Assembly: GCA_024362935.1 (NCBI GenBank)
Contig: JANCRA010000003.1
Coordinates: forward strand, 50,691,844 to 50,755,843
Source of the DNA: Setophaga petechia
Lineage: Eukaryota; Chordata; Aves; Passeriformes; Parulidae
Length of the DNA: 64,000 nt
Direction: 5' to 3'
The position numbers and the translations under genes are program-made. Below the pieces are notes generated by a model. The model did not search any database and was not told the DNA's origin. It saw only the letters and a list, made by a program, of their open reading frames with translations. The first letter of the stretch is position 1. Each line of letters begins with the position of its first letter. Of this stretch, positions 49,861 to 62,999 are shown piece by piece.

Positions 49861-51976
49861 ATTTCCATGAAAGCAAAGAGAAGAAATGTCAGTTTGGAGA
49901 AGAAACAAACCCTCCAAGCCTCAAGGATTTGTTTGTTGGTTTGTTTAGGTTTTTTTCTCCTTCTGGCCCAGAAAAATTTCGTTCTTTGGTTTTTTAGTTT
50001 TTCATGTAAAAGATGAAGCCGTGCAGATTCCACAACATTTTCTACAAAAAATGCCAGTAGTCAAAAACTTCATTATCCACTGCAAAACCAATTCTGACCA
50101 CCCTTTGTGTGATACTGGGGAATTCAAAGGAAGGTTTGGGCTCCTGGTACATATTTGCATTCCAGATGAAGCAGCAAGAAAATACAAGAGAATGAGTGGG
50201 AAGAATCACTTTTATGATAAGCCAAGAGGGAAGAGTATCTCCAAGTCATGCAGGGTCTCCAAAGTAAAAGACTAGGTTGAAGGTAGAGCCTCTGAAGGGC
50301 TCAAAGGCAGCAGCTGTGGGCAGACTGGGGAGTTAGGCTTGTGCATACTATTGAGGGAACCAAGAAATTTAGTACTCAAAGATTAAAGAGAGAGCACGGG
50401 CAGACAATAGTTTTCTTTTCAAGAGACCTCTGTACAGAGAGGAGGGGGGAAAGATCAGTGTTTGAGGTGCATTGTTTAATATCATCCTTGAATTCACTTT
50501 TTCCACAGTCAGAAGCAGGAAAAAAGGAGTATTCTATTGAGGAAGCACAGGAACCACTTGAAAATGCCAGAGCTATTGGACACTGATGAGGGTGTAACAG
50601 AGCATTCTTCCTGCAATTAATTTCTGATGGGAGACCAGTGTATCAAAAATATATGTGGTACCCCCAAAAAGAGGAGAACAGAATGACTCCTCAATGCCTT
50701 CTCAATTCCAATGAGACACAGTGTAATATTATGAGAAATGTGCTTTTAAGAGAGCTTTCCCACCATTTCAGAATCCTGGTGGTAAACTGAGGTTCACAAG
50801 TGCAGTGAGTCCCTCTAACCCCCAGCCAGCCCAGCAGCAGGATCAGACCACAGGCATTCTGACTCCCAGCCACCCCAGTGGGTATCAGCAATTACAGACC
50901 AAAACTCTCCAGGCTGGTGAGGCCTTTCTGCATCATGGGCTCTGTTTTCCAGGACCTGGCTCCCAGAGCACAGCTGGTGAGGGTTTAATTGCACAGGCAT
51001 TTGCAAACACTGCTATTACACAGTGAAACATGGGGACAGTTATAAATAGCACAGAGGGAAATTCAGCTCACAGAAAACTGGTGTCTCACAGGCTTCCACA
51101 GACCTTCTCCAGGATGGAGAATTTGGCAACTGAACTAGTTCAGGGTCAAATGTTTCAGGTTGACCCCTGCAGCAATGCCCCTTTTGAACACTTTTCCTCC
51201 TGCCTGCGACAAAGGTTACAGAGTAGGAAATGCCCATTATTGTTTGACCTTGTGTCACGGAGACATTTTAGGGTCCAAATGTGAGGTTATTTTTAGTTGC
51301 GCTGTTATTTCAAAGCCAGGCTGGGGAGAGCAAAATCAGCAAAACTTCACAAAGAGAAACAATACAAAATGGCAACCAGCATTATCTTCCCTTTCAGCTT
51401 GACAGGGATATTTGTCTTGATACTGAGCTGTGGTGGTGCTGTGCTTCCTCAAGGAATGTTGAATAACTTCCACTCACGTTACACAAGCGCCTGCCCCTGG
51501 ATCACTTTCCTGTGTTGCCACTTGGCTGCAATGCCTGCAAAGGCTTTGTAATCCCCAGTTCTATTATTGTTTCCTAAGGATGCATCCTGCCTGGAAAACA
51601 GCAAAGGAAGGGAAACTGTATTTAACATTACTTCCTAATTAAACTGTTTGCATCATTCAAAGCCTGTGATGAATTCCTTCCTTTTCTCTCCTTCCCCTCT
51701 TGTTTACTAAAATCAGGAGATACAAAAAGACAGCAGGAGAGAGACACAGTAAACCAGATCCTAATCTCCAGCACAAAAGGTATTGGAGCTTTTCCAGGTT
51801 TCTACCAGCATCCTGAGGATCAAATTCTCTGACAACTTGCCACTGTAACCTTGCAGAGGACAATGTTCTGTGCTGATGTGTAAATTTAATTTCTCGAGTT
51901 ATGTAACTGGAGATAGGGGAAACCTATTTGTAATGGTTGGGATAGTTTGGAATGTGGTTCAGCTCTGGATTCAGTC

Positions 51977-51984
51977 TCTATCTG

Positions 51985-52039
<55 letters not shown>
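51977..52039. repeat. (TCTA)n tetranucleotide microsatellite
   Basis: A pure TCTA run from 51985 to 52039 (about 13.75 units), preceded by 'ctctatctg' variants. The complementary strand reads (TAGA)n/(GATA)n. A plus-strand frame (51870-52310) runs through it as a serine, isoleucine, tyrosine and leucine repeat; this is not evidence for a gene. Confidence 0.97.
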
Positions 52040-52041
<2 letters not shown>

Positions 52042-55000
52042 ATGATTTCCCCCAAAATAATTTGTTTGTGTTCCTGTCTCTGGTGTTTAGAGAGATGGGA
52101 ATGAGCTCACACCCAGATCTGAATTCAGAACTGAGCTTCCCCAGGGTTCAGATATTTTTGATCCAGTGTCTAGATTTGGGCCCACCTCCAATAAATGGGG
52201 TCACAGTCCTGATGAGCAACCATCCCTCTTTGCTTTACAATCTGTGCCTCTCAGACTACGGGATTTCATATTTTGCAAACACTCAAACAGCATTAACTGC
52301 TGAACACTGACATGAACTCTGAATGATCAGCCCAAAATGTCAAGACTACCACTCCCCAAATCAACAACAGCAATTCTGAGAGGAAGAGGCATGAGACAAA
52401 ACTCTGAGGTTGCAGAACAGGGAAAAGCCTGGGACTCCAGGCTTCCCATCCTGACCTCTGACTGCTGACTGGGCAATCTCTCCAAAAACAAACTAATGTA
52501 AAATCAAACCTCTCCACAGACTCCAGATATGTGTCTTTGAAAGTCAGAAGAACAGCAAATTCGGTGTATTAATCATACACAGAGGCACTTCTCCAAAAAC
52601 TCAAGCCTTTGCCCCAGACTACTTCCAGAAATTAGAGCTTGCTTACGAGTTATGTTGATGCATAATTAATTTATCAATTATTCCAGATAAATAGCAAGAT
52701 AACCTTGGGAGCTACAGGGTAGGAAGATTGTTTCCACAGGCCACGGTGCCCCAAAAGCAGCTCTGTTAACAATATACCACGTGAAACAGTGAAATTCTCT
52801 GTGTGGTCAGTGCCCAGATGTGGCACTGGAGTTAACATTCCTCCCTGCAAGGATGATGTCACTAATGCAGGCAGCATTTCAAAGCAGGAATGTGCTGCAG
52901 GTTCCCACAGATCAGCAAACCATGCAGGTCACTAAAAATCACCCTGGTGACCAGGTAAATGAGGTGAGTCAGAGGGAGGTGTTCAATCCTTGTCAGGCAC
53001 CTTGGAGGATTCCCAGCCCCTCCTAAACTTCTCTAAGGATCTCCATCTGCCTTCAGCCAGAACAGTCCTCCTGAGCTGCTCCCGATTCACATTCACCCAG
53101 CTGGGTGCAGCATCAAGCATTCATCCCTGCAAGCATCATTCAAAACCCACAGCCAAGTGGTGATTGCCTGAAGAAGGAAACAAAATACTCAACTGTCTTT
53201 ATGGAGAGAGAGAAAGGCAAGAGGCTACAGTCAGCTTCTGCTCTGGTTGCCCCTGGGTGTGAAATTGTCCAACCTTACTCCTACAGCTACAGCCAGATTT
53301 GCAGCTGAATATTTTCCCTATCTCTGGTGTACCTGCTGGCTTGGAGTTCCTTACAACAATAAAACCAAGATGTGCTCTGGACAAACTGCTGCTCTATGAA
53401 GCACAAACAGCTCATTTGTGCATTTACACAGAACCACCACTGACTGGGAAAATGGGTCACCTTTTCATCAGGGCCAAAAGCCACATGGCTGTGCAACTGC
53501 TGCTTTTATTAAGCTGTGCTTCAGACACCCTTCAGACCTATCAATGTGTAGGCTGGGACAGAACATGAAATTTCTGTAGCCTCGGTGTATGGAAGTTGTT
53601 ATTTGTGGGTAGAAGCCTTCTGGGAAGAAACATGCCATTATATGAAATGATAAACTCTAGAATCTAATGGACAGTATTGCAAAGATGCACAACCATGATT
53701 CTCACAAGGTTCACAACAGCATGGAAAAAAATATGTCTGTTTTTCCATAGTCCAAGGATTCCCCGACCACTTGGGAGTGTATAGCTGTTGTTTGCATTTT
53801 AAAAGAAGGTCAAGTTTCTCTGCTGTAATACATGCAAGCATTGGCATTGACCCTGCATTCACCCATGTGGGCATTTCAAAGGATCACCTATAAACCATTC
53901 CTTCTGCTCCAGTGAAGGTTGTTGAAAAAACACACAGAGGTTTTGTCCATAAAAGAAGCTAAAATGAATGTAGAAGAAAGAAATCAGAAATGTAAAGTCA
54001 TTTAGTGCCCTAATGGAAAGATAGAGTTAACTACAGAAATAGTTAACTACAAGTTCTCTTCCATAATGAAAAATACATGATTATAGTTATTCTCTTTACT
54101 GTACTTAGGAGAAGTAACTTTCCACAGGCTTGCCAAAAGGCAGTGGTGTGGGAGATCTGTGTCATCCAGGTGCAATGTACCAACAAGATGCAAAACAAAG
54201 ATCCTGATGACCACCAGAAGTCCAGAGATAATTTTGGTAAAGAAACCCTCACTGAGAGCTAAATAATATTCACCTGATTACATTCTACATTTCCTCATGC
54301 ATACATTGAGCATCACACACCAAGCAAGGCTGCTGCATCTCTACAGAAACAAATGCATTTCTTTAGTAGATCACTTCCATGTTAGATCATGTTGAAAAAT
54401 ATTGTCTTTGAAATGTCTGAGTGCCTGTGTGGTTCCCAAAGGTTAGAACCACGTGGCCTCTTTCTCTGCTGAAAGAATAGCACCACTGCAATAATCAATT
54501 ATCACCAAATCAGGGCAAGATCAGAAAACAGATACAATTAAAACAGTGGGGGAAAATAAATAGTCTGTGCATTGCTACTGAAAAATCTGCAAAGGGATGT
54601 CCAGAAAGCTGCCCTAAAGTAGTGTCTTCTCACAGACCCTCTCATCAGACAGCTCCTCACAGCTCGGGTGGGCACCTCCACACTGCCAGTCAGTGGCTGC
54701 AGGCAGGAACTGAGTCTGCACAAAGGCAGGAATCACTTCCAGCATCTGTGTGGAAACACTCACCCCGGAGCTTTACAAGCAGCTCCATGCAGGAGTGGAG
54801 AAGCTGCCTTCCTCTGCCATCTGGAAGTGGTTTGTGTCCCACTAGTGGTGTGCACATCACAGCCTGGAGAGCCCTGCTTTGGACCAGGAGCCTTGCCCAG
54901 GGCTCCTCTGGCTGCTGTGGAGGCTCCTCAGCCTGCCCTGCACCCAGAGGGGACGAAGAACCCCCAGAGCAGCTGCATCACTGTCTGTGAAGCCTCATAT

Positions 55001-55169
55001 CTCATGAGCAGCAATTGAAACCTGCCTTAAACTCCACTGACTTGAAGGCTGATCTGGCTGATTTATATCTCGGTAAGAGAAAAGACAAACAGATTTTCCC
55101 AGCCTTTCTAGTCTCTTCTCAGGAAGGAAAATAATTTCCTCTGAGGCATGCTGAAGAAGAAATCCATTA

Positions 55170-55440
55170 GCAGTTACAAAGCAGGGCTGAATGTTATTGT
55201 TACATCCAAATAGCTGTAACAGCCTTTGATTCCACTCCTATTACTTTGAGAGAGAAACATGGGATTTTATGTGCATGCAACCAGAGTGTCTCCTAATTGC
55301 TACCTCCTTGCCACAATTCTATTACATTAGATTTAAAAGCTAATAAAACAAACATTTTGTTTCTTTTTTAATAACAATCACAAAGCAGTCCACTTATATC
55401 AGTTTCTCTGAAGTGCATCCATTTGCTGCCCACTCACAAG
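55170..55440. promoter_or_regulatory. Candidate conserved non-coding element
   Basis: A unique AT-rich stretch with several SOX-type words ('tattgtt' near 55196, 'aacaatcacaaag' near 55372), TCF-like 'cctttgat' near 55222, and homeodomain 'ctaattgc' and 'ctaataaa' words. It has no open frame of note and no repeat. Function is speculative. Confidence 0.22.
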
Positions 55441-55811
55441 CATAACATTAAGTGAGTACCAGTCCTGTAATTTGGAGTAAATTTATTCCTTTAGGGATCA
55501 CCTTGAGCGTAACCAGGGTGGGTAAAGAAGCACTTGAAGTATTTAAGCTGAAGGGAGAGCTACAGGAAACAGGTGATTCATGCAGGAAACTGCACATCAA
55601 GGACTGTTGCCATGGCTGCATGGCTTGGGCACACAGTGACACACCAGGCTCAAGGTAAGGTGTCCCCAGCCACCCAGGGGCTGGCCTGCAGCGGTCCTCG
55701 GGACAAGTATTTGTCTGTCTGGGTATTTTTGAAGGAAAAATACATTAAAATCAAGTGCTTGTTCTTGCATTCAATTTCTATTGAATATTTCCTCTCATCT
55801 GGGTTTAGGTT

Positions 55812-55824
55812 CCCCCCCCCCCCC
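55812..55824. repeat. C13 homopolymer
   Basis: Thirteen C residues, the longest C run in the window. Confidence 0.95.
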
Positions 55825-56753
55825 TCCATTTCACATGTTAGTTTCTCTACTCATTTTAGAGAAGGGCAAAAAATGGTTTAAGGGAGAGCTTTAGGGCTTT
55901 CCAAGGTAGGCAAAGTTATAAAAAAAAAAAAAGGTAGCTAACAAATCTGCATTTGAAGACTGACCCATTGAAGAATTACATGCAAAGGCGAGAAGAGAAG
56001 GAAGAGAAAAGAATTCTTGTCAATCAGACAAAAAGTCATTTACTACCATTTCTCTTGCTGGCAAGGAAAAACACACACATACATAAAGCAAAAGGAAAAA
56101 AGGAAGGGGAACTAAATGAACTAAAGTTCATTAATCATGGACCTGTAGCTATAAAGATCTTAGAGAATGAGGAGGGATAGAGCTTGGGTTATATTAAAAT
56201 GAGCTGGAGCTCTGCATGAGTCACAGACTCTTTAGAAAGATTTTATTAAAAATCTATATATATAACAAAGCATCAGGAAAGAAAGCATGTGGCTTGCGAA
56301 CAGAAATCTGTGGCTCATGACTATAAATATAAACACTGGTTTTGAACATCTGCAACTATTATTAGACAAGGTCTGTTTGTTTACATGGCCTGCTCTAGCA
56401 GGTGAAGAAATGAAGAGGGTATTTTTAGTGTCAGCAGGTTTTAAACTTGAGGACTTTAGGTCTTGGGTGATTTTGATTAACCTGATCAATTACTGGGCTT
56501 TTTTGATGACATGCACATGAGGGTGGCACACTCAATTTTTAAACAAATTCAGATTAGCTACAATAAGCATATTTTTAATGTCTTATTATTTTGCAACTAT
56601 TTATGATGATTTATTTAAGATTTATGATATCTATTTATTTATGATATCATCCCAGCTTCCTGCTCGGGTATAAAAATCTTTGTTGCCTGTATTCAAAACC
56701 ATGAATGTTATGTTGCATGGGAGAAAAATCATGCAGGTATTTTGCATGAAGAT

Positions 56754-56791
56754 TAATGATAATAATGATAATGAGAATAATAATAATAAAG
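56754..56791. repeat. (GATAAT)/(AAT)n low-complexity tract
   Basis: Imperfect 'gataat' and 'aataat' units over about 38 bp. Confidence 0.75.
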
Positions 56792-56874
56792 AAACCTCTT
56801 CTTATAAATAGATTTTTCACCCTGGTTTTTCAACTTGAAAGAAGATTTTGGGAACCCTTGATTTTCTGCTCCTT

Positions 56875-56965
56875 TTTCTCCCCCTTTTGCAGTCTTGGGC
56901 AGGTCACCTCAATGTTCATTGCCCTCCATCTGTCTCAGAGAGATGCACAGAGACTGCCTGTTTTA
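56875..56965 (+). mobile_element. Possible MIR-like SINE relic, sense
   Basis: 'gcagtcttgggcaggtcacctcaatg' followed by 'gccctccatctgtctcagag' resembles the sense MIR stretch 'gtgaccttgggcaagtcacttaac' followed by 'cctcagtttcctcatctgt'. The match is short and could be chance in pyrimidine-rich DNA. Confidence 0.35.
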
Positions 56966-57208
56966 GGGGTTTCAACTCAATGCTAAGAAGAATGACAGTG
57001 ACAATGCAAATGAAACAGAAAGAAAAGTAAAATAATTGCTGAGATTAAAAGTTTGAACTGCCAAAACATCACCTTTTCAAGTCAACTTGGATTATATTTA
57101 ATCCACAGAGTTATGACTTCATGTATTTGCTGTATACACTTCCCTAAAATAATATTAACACAAGAAAAGTCCACCAAACCCAACAAAAAGCAAAGGCATT
57201 TGGGTTTG

Positions 57209-57226
57209 TTTTTTTTTTTTTTTTTT
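57209..57226. repeat. T18 homopolymer
   Basis: Eighteen T residues preceded by 'tttg'. No adjoining retroposon body was recognised. Confidence 0.95.
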
Positions 57227-59319
57227 AGTCTATGGAAGTTTGGTATTTCTCATTGTGTCCTGCTCTGGGTTCTCTCTGGAAGGAGCAGTGCCAAGGCACT
57301 CTGAGAAAGGCTATTCTTGTTCCACTCACAGCCCAGCAAGAAGCAGGAAGCTCCATAAATCTCACAAGAAAGTCTGTTTTGCCAGCAGGGCTGATTCTGA
57401 AGTTAACCCAAGTTGTGTCATAGCCTTCAACAAGGATCCAGCCAGGCTGAATTATCGCATTTACAGGAATCAAAGAGCTTCAGAAGGGTTTGGACAGAGA
57501 TCAGGAAAGTATCTTAGCACCAGGCATCTAAGTAGGTCCCAAAATCAGATTCACCAAGCAGTTGCACAACAGAGGTGAGAGAAGCACCAGCAACACTGAA
57601 ATCCAGCTCCTGATCAGGCTCAAGGAAAGTGTCAGAAGCAAAGCTCTGGGGATCACAGAGATAAATGACACAAGCTGAATATAGGTCTGAGCCTCATTTT
57701 CTGGTAGATTTGCTTAGGATAGATTTTTGGCTAGTTTTTTTCTTTGCTGGTTTTAAAAATAAATTTTAAAAAATCTCCCCTCCTGTAGAGATCAATTATG
57801 CCATATGCAAGATTGCTTAGCTGCATGTGCAGAATTACACACGTTGTTCCCCACTCCATAGCTTGCTTCCCATGTGTTGGCCTACCTAGGATTGAATTAA
57901 AGAGCAAACAGGCCCTCAGTGGTGAAAGAAAGTTTTGTTTCCAGAAGTGTTCCTTGCTCCTTTTGGCCAAGGCAGCCCTCTCCTCGTGGCTCTGTTCTTA
58001 TTACACATATTAACTGTGGTCCATTTGACGTGTTATGTGAGTGCATGGCCTTGGAAGGATATTCCCAGTCAATATGATGAAAATTTCCACTATGTTAACA
58101 CAGAAGGAACAATTGAGGTATCATTTACATGCTTCTGAATTCAGGATAAATGTAAACGAAAGAAAATCAATGCAGCTTTTGGCTGGAAATGAACATGAGG
58201 TCCCACTGGCAGGGCCTCAGGGTAGAAATAAGCAGCAAATTGTTCCTCTGCCCTTGAAAACATCATCAAAACCCCATTAAGGAAAAACTCCTGTAATATC
58301 TTGATGCATTTTTTCCCAGAAAGAGAAAATTACCACCTCTGTCACAGCTACCTCCAAACATCATAAAACAAGAAAAATGACCATACAGCAAGTGATTCCA
58401 AGGTTGGGTGTTATCCTAAACTGTAAGAGATTCAGGTTCAAGTAGCTGCTTCCTGACCCTCCCTCCCTTCCCTGTCTGAAATATAAAGCCCAGCAGTATT
58501 CCAGAAAGAGAATTATTTACCTATAGAAATCTAAAAAAATTTCTCCTGGATAAAACATTAGAATTGGAACATTCCCACAACTCCACCAAAGACTGCTGGG
58601 TTAGCTGCCATTACATCACAGGATGTGCACAATCCAGACCCTCCTAAACCACCAAGAGTTAGGAAAATGAAACGCACCAGATCCCAAAGATTCCCCCACA
58701 TTCCCTGTGATGAGTTCTCAGGGAAAGCTAAACACCCTGCACGGGCCCTGTCTGCACTGATAAATGATAAGGAGCAGAGCACAAGCCTGGTCAGTGCTGC
58801 CCACACCATTGTCAGCCTGCTCACAAACGTGGGCTTGGCTCTTGCCAGCTTCTCCTCTCTCAGATTTGCTTCAGCATGATCTGAGAGATAGCAAAGGTCA
58901 GTTGTTTCCACCAGGCAGCATGGCCAAGGTGTCTTGGCTCTTTGGGAGGGGAGGAGGGTGAGCTCAGCCCCATGGCTGAGTCATGCCATGCTCCTTGATC
59001 TCCAGGCCAAAGAACCATCCCTGGCTCATTGTGTTCTGCTACAGACACAATCCTGACAGTCTGAGTTGAGAACAAAACTGCCTGCTTCACTGCCTCTCCA
59101 TAAATCACTCAGGACTTCTCCAGAACATGTTGGTGGGATTTCTGGGGTGATTTGGGAGATCTTAGTTTGAAGAACACTGGAAGCAGCCTGTTTTTCTTGT
59201 GTTAGAAAATGGTTCACCAAGAGTTCTCCTGTAAATCTAATTCAGGCAGTGAGACAAGGGGATATTTCCACAACTCTGACCTTCAGTTTTGGATGAAGAA
59301 GCAATACATTGTCTTTCCA

Positions 59320-59440
59320 ATAACTAAGACTCCAAAGGACTTGTAAACACTGGAGCCAGAGAACACCTCTGTGAGACAGTTTGGCCCATGCCATTATTCC
59401 CTTTCTATGGGGAGGAAAACTGGGTCACAACTTTACTGAA
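59320..59440 (-). mobile_element. MIR/CORE-SINE-like relic, antisense
   Basis: The plus strand reads like an antisense MIR-type SINE in the right order. 'ccaaaggacttgtaaacact' corresponds to the 'caaagcactttacaaacatt' block. 'aacacctctgtgagaca' corresponds to 'aacacccctgtgaggta'. 'gccattattccctttctatggggaggaaaactgggtcaca' corresponds to the 'attatccccattttacagatggggaaactgaggcaca' core. Element orientation is therefore minus. Three matching blocks in collinear order make this the best of the SINE relics here. The comparison is to remembered consensus sequence. Confidence 0.7.
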
Positions 59441-59939
59441 ATACTTTTCCAGGGCTTTTTCAGCATGCAAGTGGTACTGCTGAAAACAGGATGTGTGAGT
59501 CACAAACCCTGGGCTCCCATTTAACTCTGCAGGGAAGGGAGATGATGATTTGCATTTTGGGTGGCAGCAGGTTGCAGCCACAGAAAGAGGTGTGCTTCCA
59601 GGAGCCACCTGAGCTCCATATCATTTATCACCTGAGCCAGGGGTGGCTCAGAATGGCACCATGGAGCCAGGCTGGAGAGCTGGCCCCACTCTGCCACAGC
59701 TGCAGCAGCACACCTGGGCCATAAACTCTACCTCTCAACACCAGGCAGCAGGGGGCTGAGAAGTCAGATCCTTCAGCACACGAGGTCACCAGGCCAAAGC
59801 CTTTTTATGGATTTAGCCCTCAAAACAGGATTTAATAGCACACGGTAAATAAGGCCTTGGGCCACACATGAAACAATGAAGATGAAACAAACTGCTGAAT
59901 AGCTGCTCATTAAGAGGCCTCTGAACATCCTGTGCACAG

Positions 59940-60180
59940 AGGTGAGAGGCGTCTGCGGAAAAAATAGTATGGGATCAGATAATTAAAAAATGAATCATAA
60001 TGAATTACACAGGCAGCTTTAATTAGGGCATTTCCTAACTTTTCCGTGCTTTTCTCTGTGACATCAAAATGCCCTTCCAACGCCATTTTTTTGTGTGTAC
60101 AGCATAGAGCTCTGTTCATTTGTGCTCTGGAGGCCACAGGAATATTTATGTTGCAGAGGCACCTTAGGTTTTCCTCACAG
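59940..60180. promoter_or_regulatory. Candidate conserved non-coding element
   Basis: A unique stretch with retained CpGs ('gaggcgtctgcgg', 'ttccgtgc', 'caacgcca') and homeodomain-type words ('agataattaa', 'gctttaattaggg'). Composition differs from the surrounding sequence. Proposed from texture only. Confidence 0.22.
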
Positions 60181-60553
60181 GTATGTTATCTCCAAGTCAC
60201 TTGGATCTGCTCCCATCCACACCAGCTCTGCATGGAGGAGACCCTGACACTTTTACAAAGAACTGCCTCAATAACTCAAGAGCAAGGACAGACTCAAGCC
60301 CTGTGTCTTTAAAAAGTGTCAGAAGGAAAAGACAGAGCAGTAGAAATACTCGTTGTACAACTCAGCTCTTCCAGCTACATCAGCTTATAACCATACTGGA
60401 TTCCAGGGCATCCGTGGGAAAGTATTTATTTTACCTGTAGGTATAATTGTAAGCAATAAAAACAGCTCAAACCTTGCCAGAAAGGGTGTGAATTTCTAAA
60501 AAGAAGGAAAAAGTCTGAATTCCAATACCTGAGCAAACAAGTTAGTATAACAG

Positions 60554-60571
60554 AAAAAAAAAAAAAAAAAA
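60554..60571. repeat. A18 homopolymer
   Basis: Eighteen A residues; no retroposon body or target-site duplication was recognised beside it. Confidence 0.95.
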
Positions 60572-62559
60572 GTAAATGAAACAGCGTTGCCAAAACAATG
60601 AGCTTATGGTTTGCCAACAGCTGGATTGCACTTTCACTTACAAATGCTACAAAAAAAGGGCTCTGACTTCTTAGCACATTTTCTTTTGAATCCAACAGAT
60701 TTGTTTCTGAGCACAAAAGATGCACAGAGAGAATATTAGCAGAAGCTTTGAAAACCAAAATAATCCCCCCACATCTTTTCCTTTGGAAGAAATTTCACCA
60801 CTTTGGCAATAAAGAAAAAGCATGTCTTGCCAGCTTAAAAAATATTGGCAACACAAATACTGCTGCAGCCTTCAGGAGGTAGGAAGAGAGAATGGAGCTC
60901 CCCAAAATGCACAAGCACAGAGTTAAAAATATGATCTGCAATGTTTTCATCCACCTTGCCAACTAAAAGCCTCACAGTTTGCTGTCAAACCAGGGATGCA
61001 AAGGTTGGAAGTGCTGCTTGTCTCCCAGCCAGCTAGTGACAATGCAGCCTGATTGCAATCTCCCCCTGTGTCATGCCCAGGTTGTCCTGTCACAGCCTCA
61101 CCATCACAAAATGAATGAGGAGTTGGACTTGCCCAGCCCAGCACTTGAATTTGCATGGGCACGTTTTTCTGAGCAAAATCTCACCAGACAAAGGTTTCCA
61201 CTGGCAAGCTCGTGTGTTTCCTTGTGAGCCACAAAAATCCCATTGCCTTCCTGACAAGTCTCATTTCCAGCCCTGAGTGAAACCAGAACGTTCATGAAAA
61301 GCAAACTAGGTGGGAGAACAAAATTAATCAACTTCAGAAGCCCTTCCAGAAGCCTGTTTTATAGGATGGCTTAAGACAGGAGGTATTTCAACTAAGCTTG
61401 TTCGACTAAGCCCCAGCATCATGTCTTGGTAGGGAATTAGAATACCTAAAAATGTTACTAATTTTCACCTGCCAAATCTTTGGCCTTCAAGCTGACAATG
61501 ACACTCCTTGATTGGGTCTTTACACCTCTGTACTCACCTCCACCTTCCTTTGGCTGCTCAGCCCTGCTGAGTTTTTCACACAGAGCTGACTTCTCCTTTT
61601 TGGTCTCTGATAATCTGCTAAATCTCTTCTACTCCTTATCACAATCTAGTTTGCAGCTATTTTGCAGCTCTGCTTGGAGGGCCTTTTAGACAATATTGAA
61701 AATCTTAGAGAACCTGCACCTCTCCTAAACAGTCTCTGCATTGTTGTACGTGCACCTGCTCCTTTCTGCTGTGCACCTAGACAAATGCAAGGTTTCTCTT
61801 TTATGCCAGTCAGCCCCTTATTTATGAAGGCAGAAAATTGTGCTGTTTTAGCCCAGAAGGTCTTGCAATGGTGGAACTCACAATGGCAGCAACAATAACA
61901 TCTGGCCAAAATGCTCCTTTCGGTAGCTTTGGCAGAGTTTGCCATCTTTGAAAGGTATCATGTGGCAGTCTCTGTGTAAAATTCATCACATAAGGCAAAA
62001 AACCCCAGCTGAACCTTAAAAATGAGATGCATTTGTACTTGGCAACACTGGTTTTCTGATTGTTTTCTAATGGCAAAGACTAAACAAGATGGCTGTGGCA
62101 AAGCAAAGGGGACAACTGAAAATGAAGGCAAAAACAAAAAACCTATAGACAACTCCACAATAAAGACAATTTCCATGCAAACTGCAACTGTTGAATTTCA
62201 GGCCTTTCAGCTGTCTGTCTGCTTAAAAGCTTTTTATTCAGCAAACAATTTACTTTGTAACAAACCTAGGTCTGGAAAATTTCTGCCCAAAACATGCTTC
62301 TTTCACAGAATCAGAAATTAGCTGATGACTTAATAGCAACACTTACTACTAAGCATTATAATAAGGAAGTATTTTATGTACTTGCCTTGCATTCTACCAA
62401 AGACAAAGATGAGAGACTTACACTGTTCTTGTACCACACATATTGTGGATCAAAAGTTTGCCAGTAAGGGTCCCAATAGTGGTGTTCTCTGGCTTTTGTG
62501 GAAGGCTGAAACATCCCAGAAAAACCAACAACCAAAACTGGTGGTTAGCACTTGTGATA

Positions 62560-62700
62560 AAATAACTAAATGAAATTTGGCTAGGAAACTGAGGCTTGTA
62601 CATTCAGAGAAAGATAGTTGAAGAGATATGTTTGGGGATGAGTAGCAGAGCAATGTGTGGATAATAGCCAATACAGAGAGCCCACAGTTCTTTACAGCAT
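62560..62700 (-). mobile_element. Possible MIR-like SINE relic, antisense
   Basis: 'ggctaggaaactgaggcttgtacattcagaga' (62579-62610) resembles 'agatgaggaaactgaggcacagaga'. Downstream, 'gagtagcagagcaatgtgtgga' resembles the 'gtcagtggcagagccaggaatagaac' block that follows in antisense MIR-type elements. Only two blocks are recognisable. Confidence 0.45.
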
Positions 62701-62999
62701 ATTTGAGAACTTACTGCCACAGAAATAACAGATGGAAACAAAGGAAGATGCAGTCATTTCCATAATAATACTTGGAGGGTGGAAAACAGACTGAAGCCCT
62801 CTGAATTTCTGTTTCAAAAGTCTTGTTCCAATCATACTAAAATCCACAGCATTAATTCTCCAGATACCATGAGGAAGATGATTTGAATGATGTCTGGACT
62901 GAATCTGGGACCTGGAAGTCTGACCAAGTAAGGAAACAAACCCAAACCATCAACGTCTTGTATACCAAGTGTTAAAATACCTTGGCAAGACCTATCTGT

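Larger units (their letters stand above)
49861..62559. other. Non-coding unique DNA
   Basis: Frames of 122 codons (54622-54990, plus) and 117 codons (58558-58911, minus) are the longest outside repeats; neither resembles a known protein. GC is higher around 54640-54990, which explains the overlapping open frames there. The stretch holds the (TCTA)n array, the homopolymer runs, two MIR-like relics and otherwise nothing nameable. Confidence 0.7.

Noticed and set aside
51870..52310. 146-codon frame with a serine, isoleucine, tyrosine and leucine repeat
   Set aside because: Created by the (TCTA)n array, which has no stop codon in that frame.
60554..60571. Poly-A run as the tail of a processed pseudogene
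   Set aside because: No recognisable gene sequence upstream and no target-site duplication.
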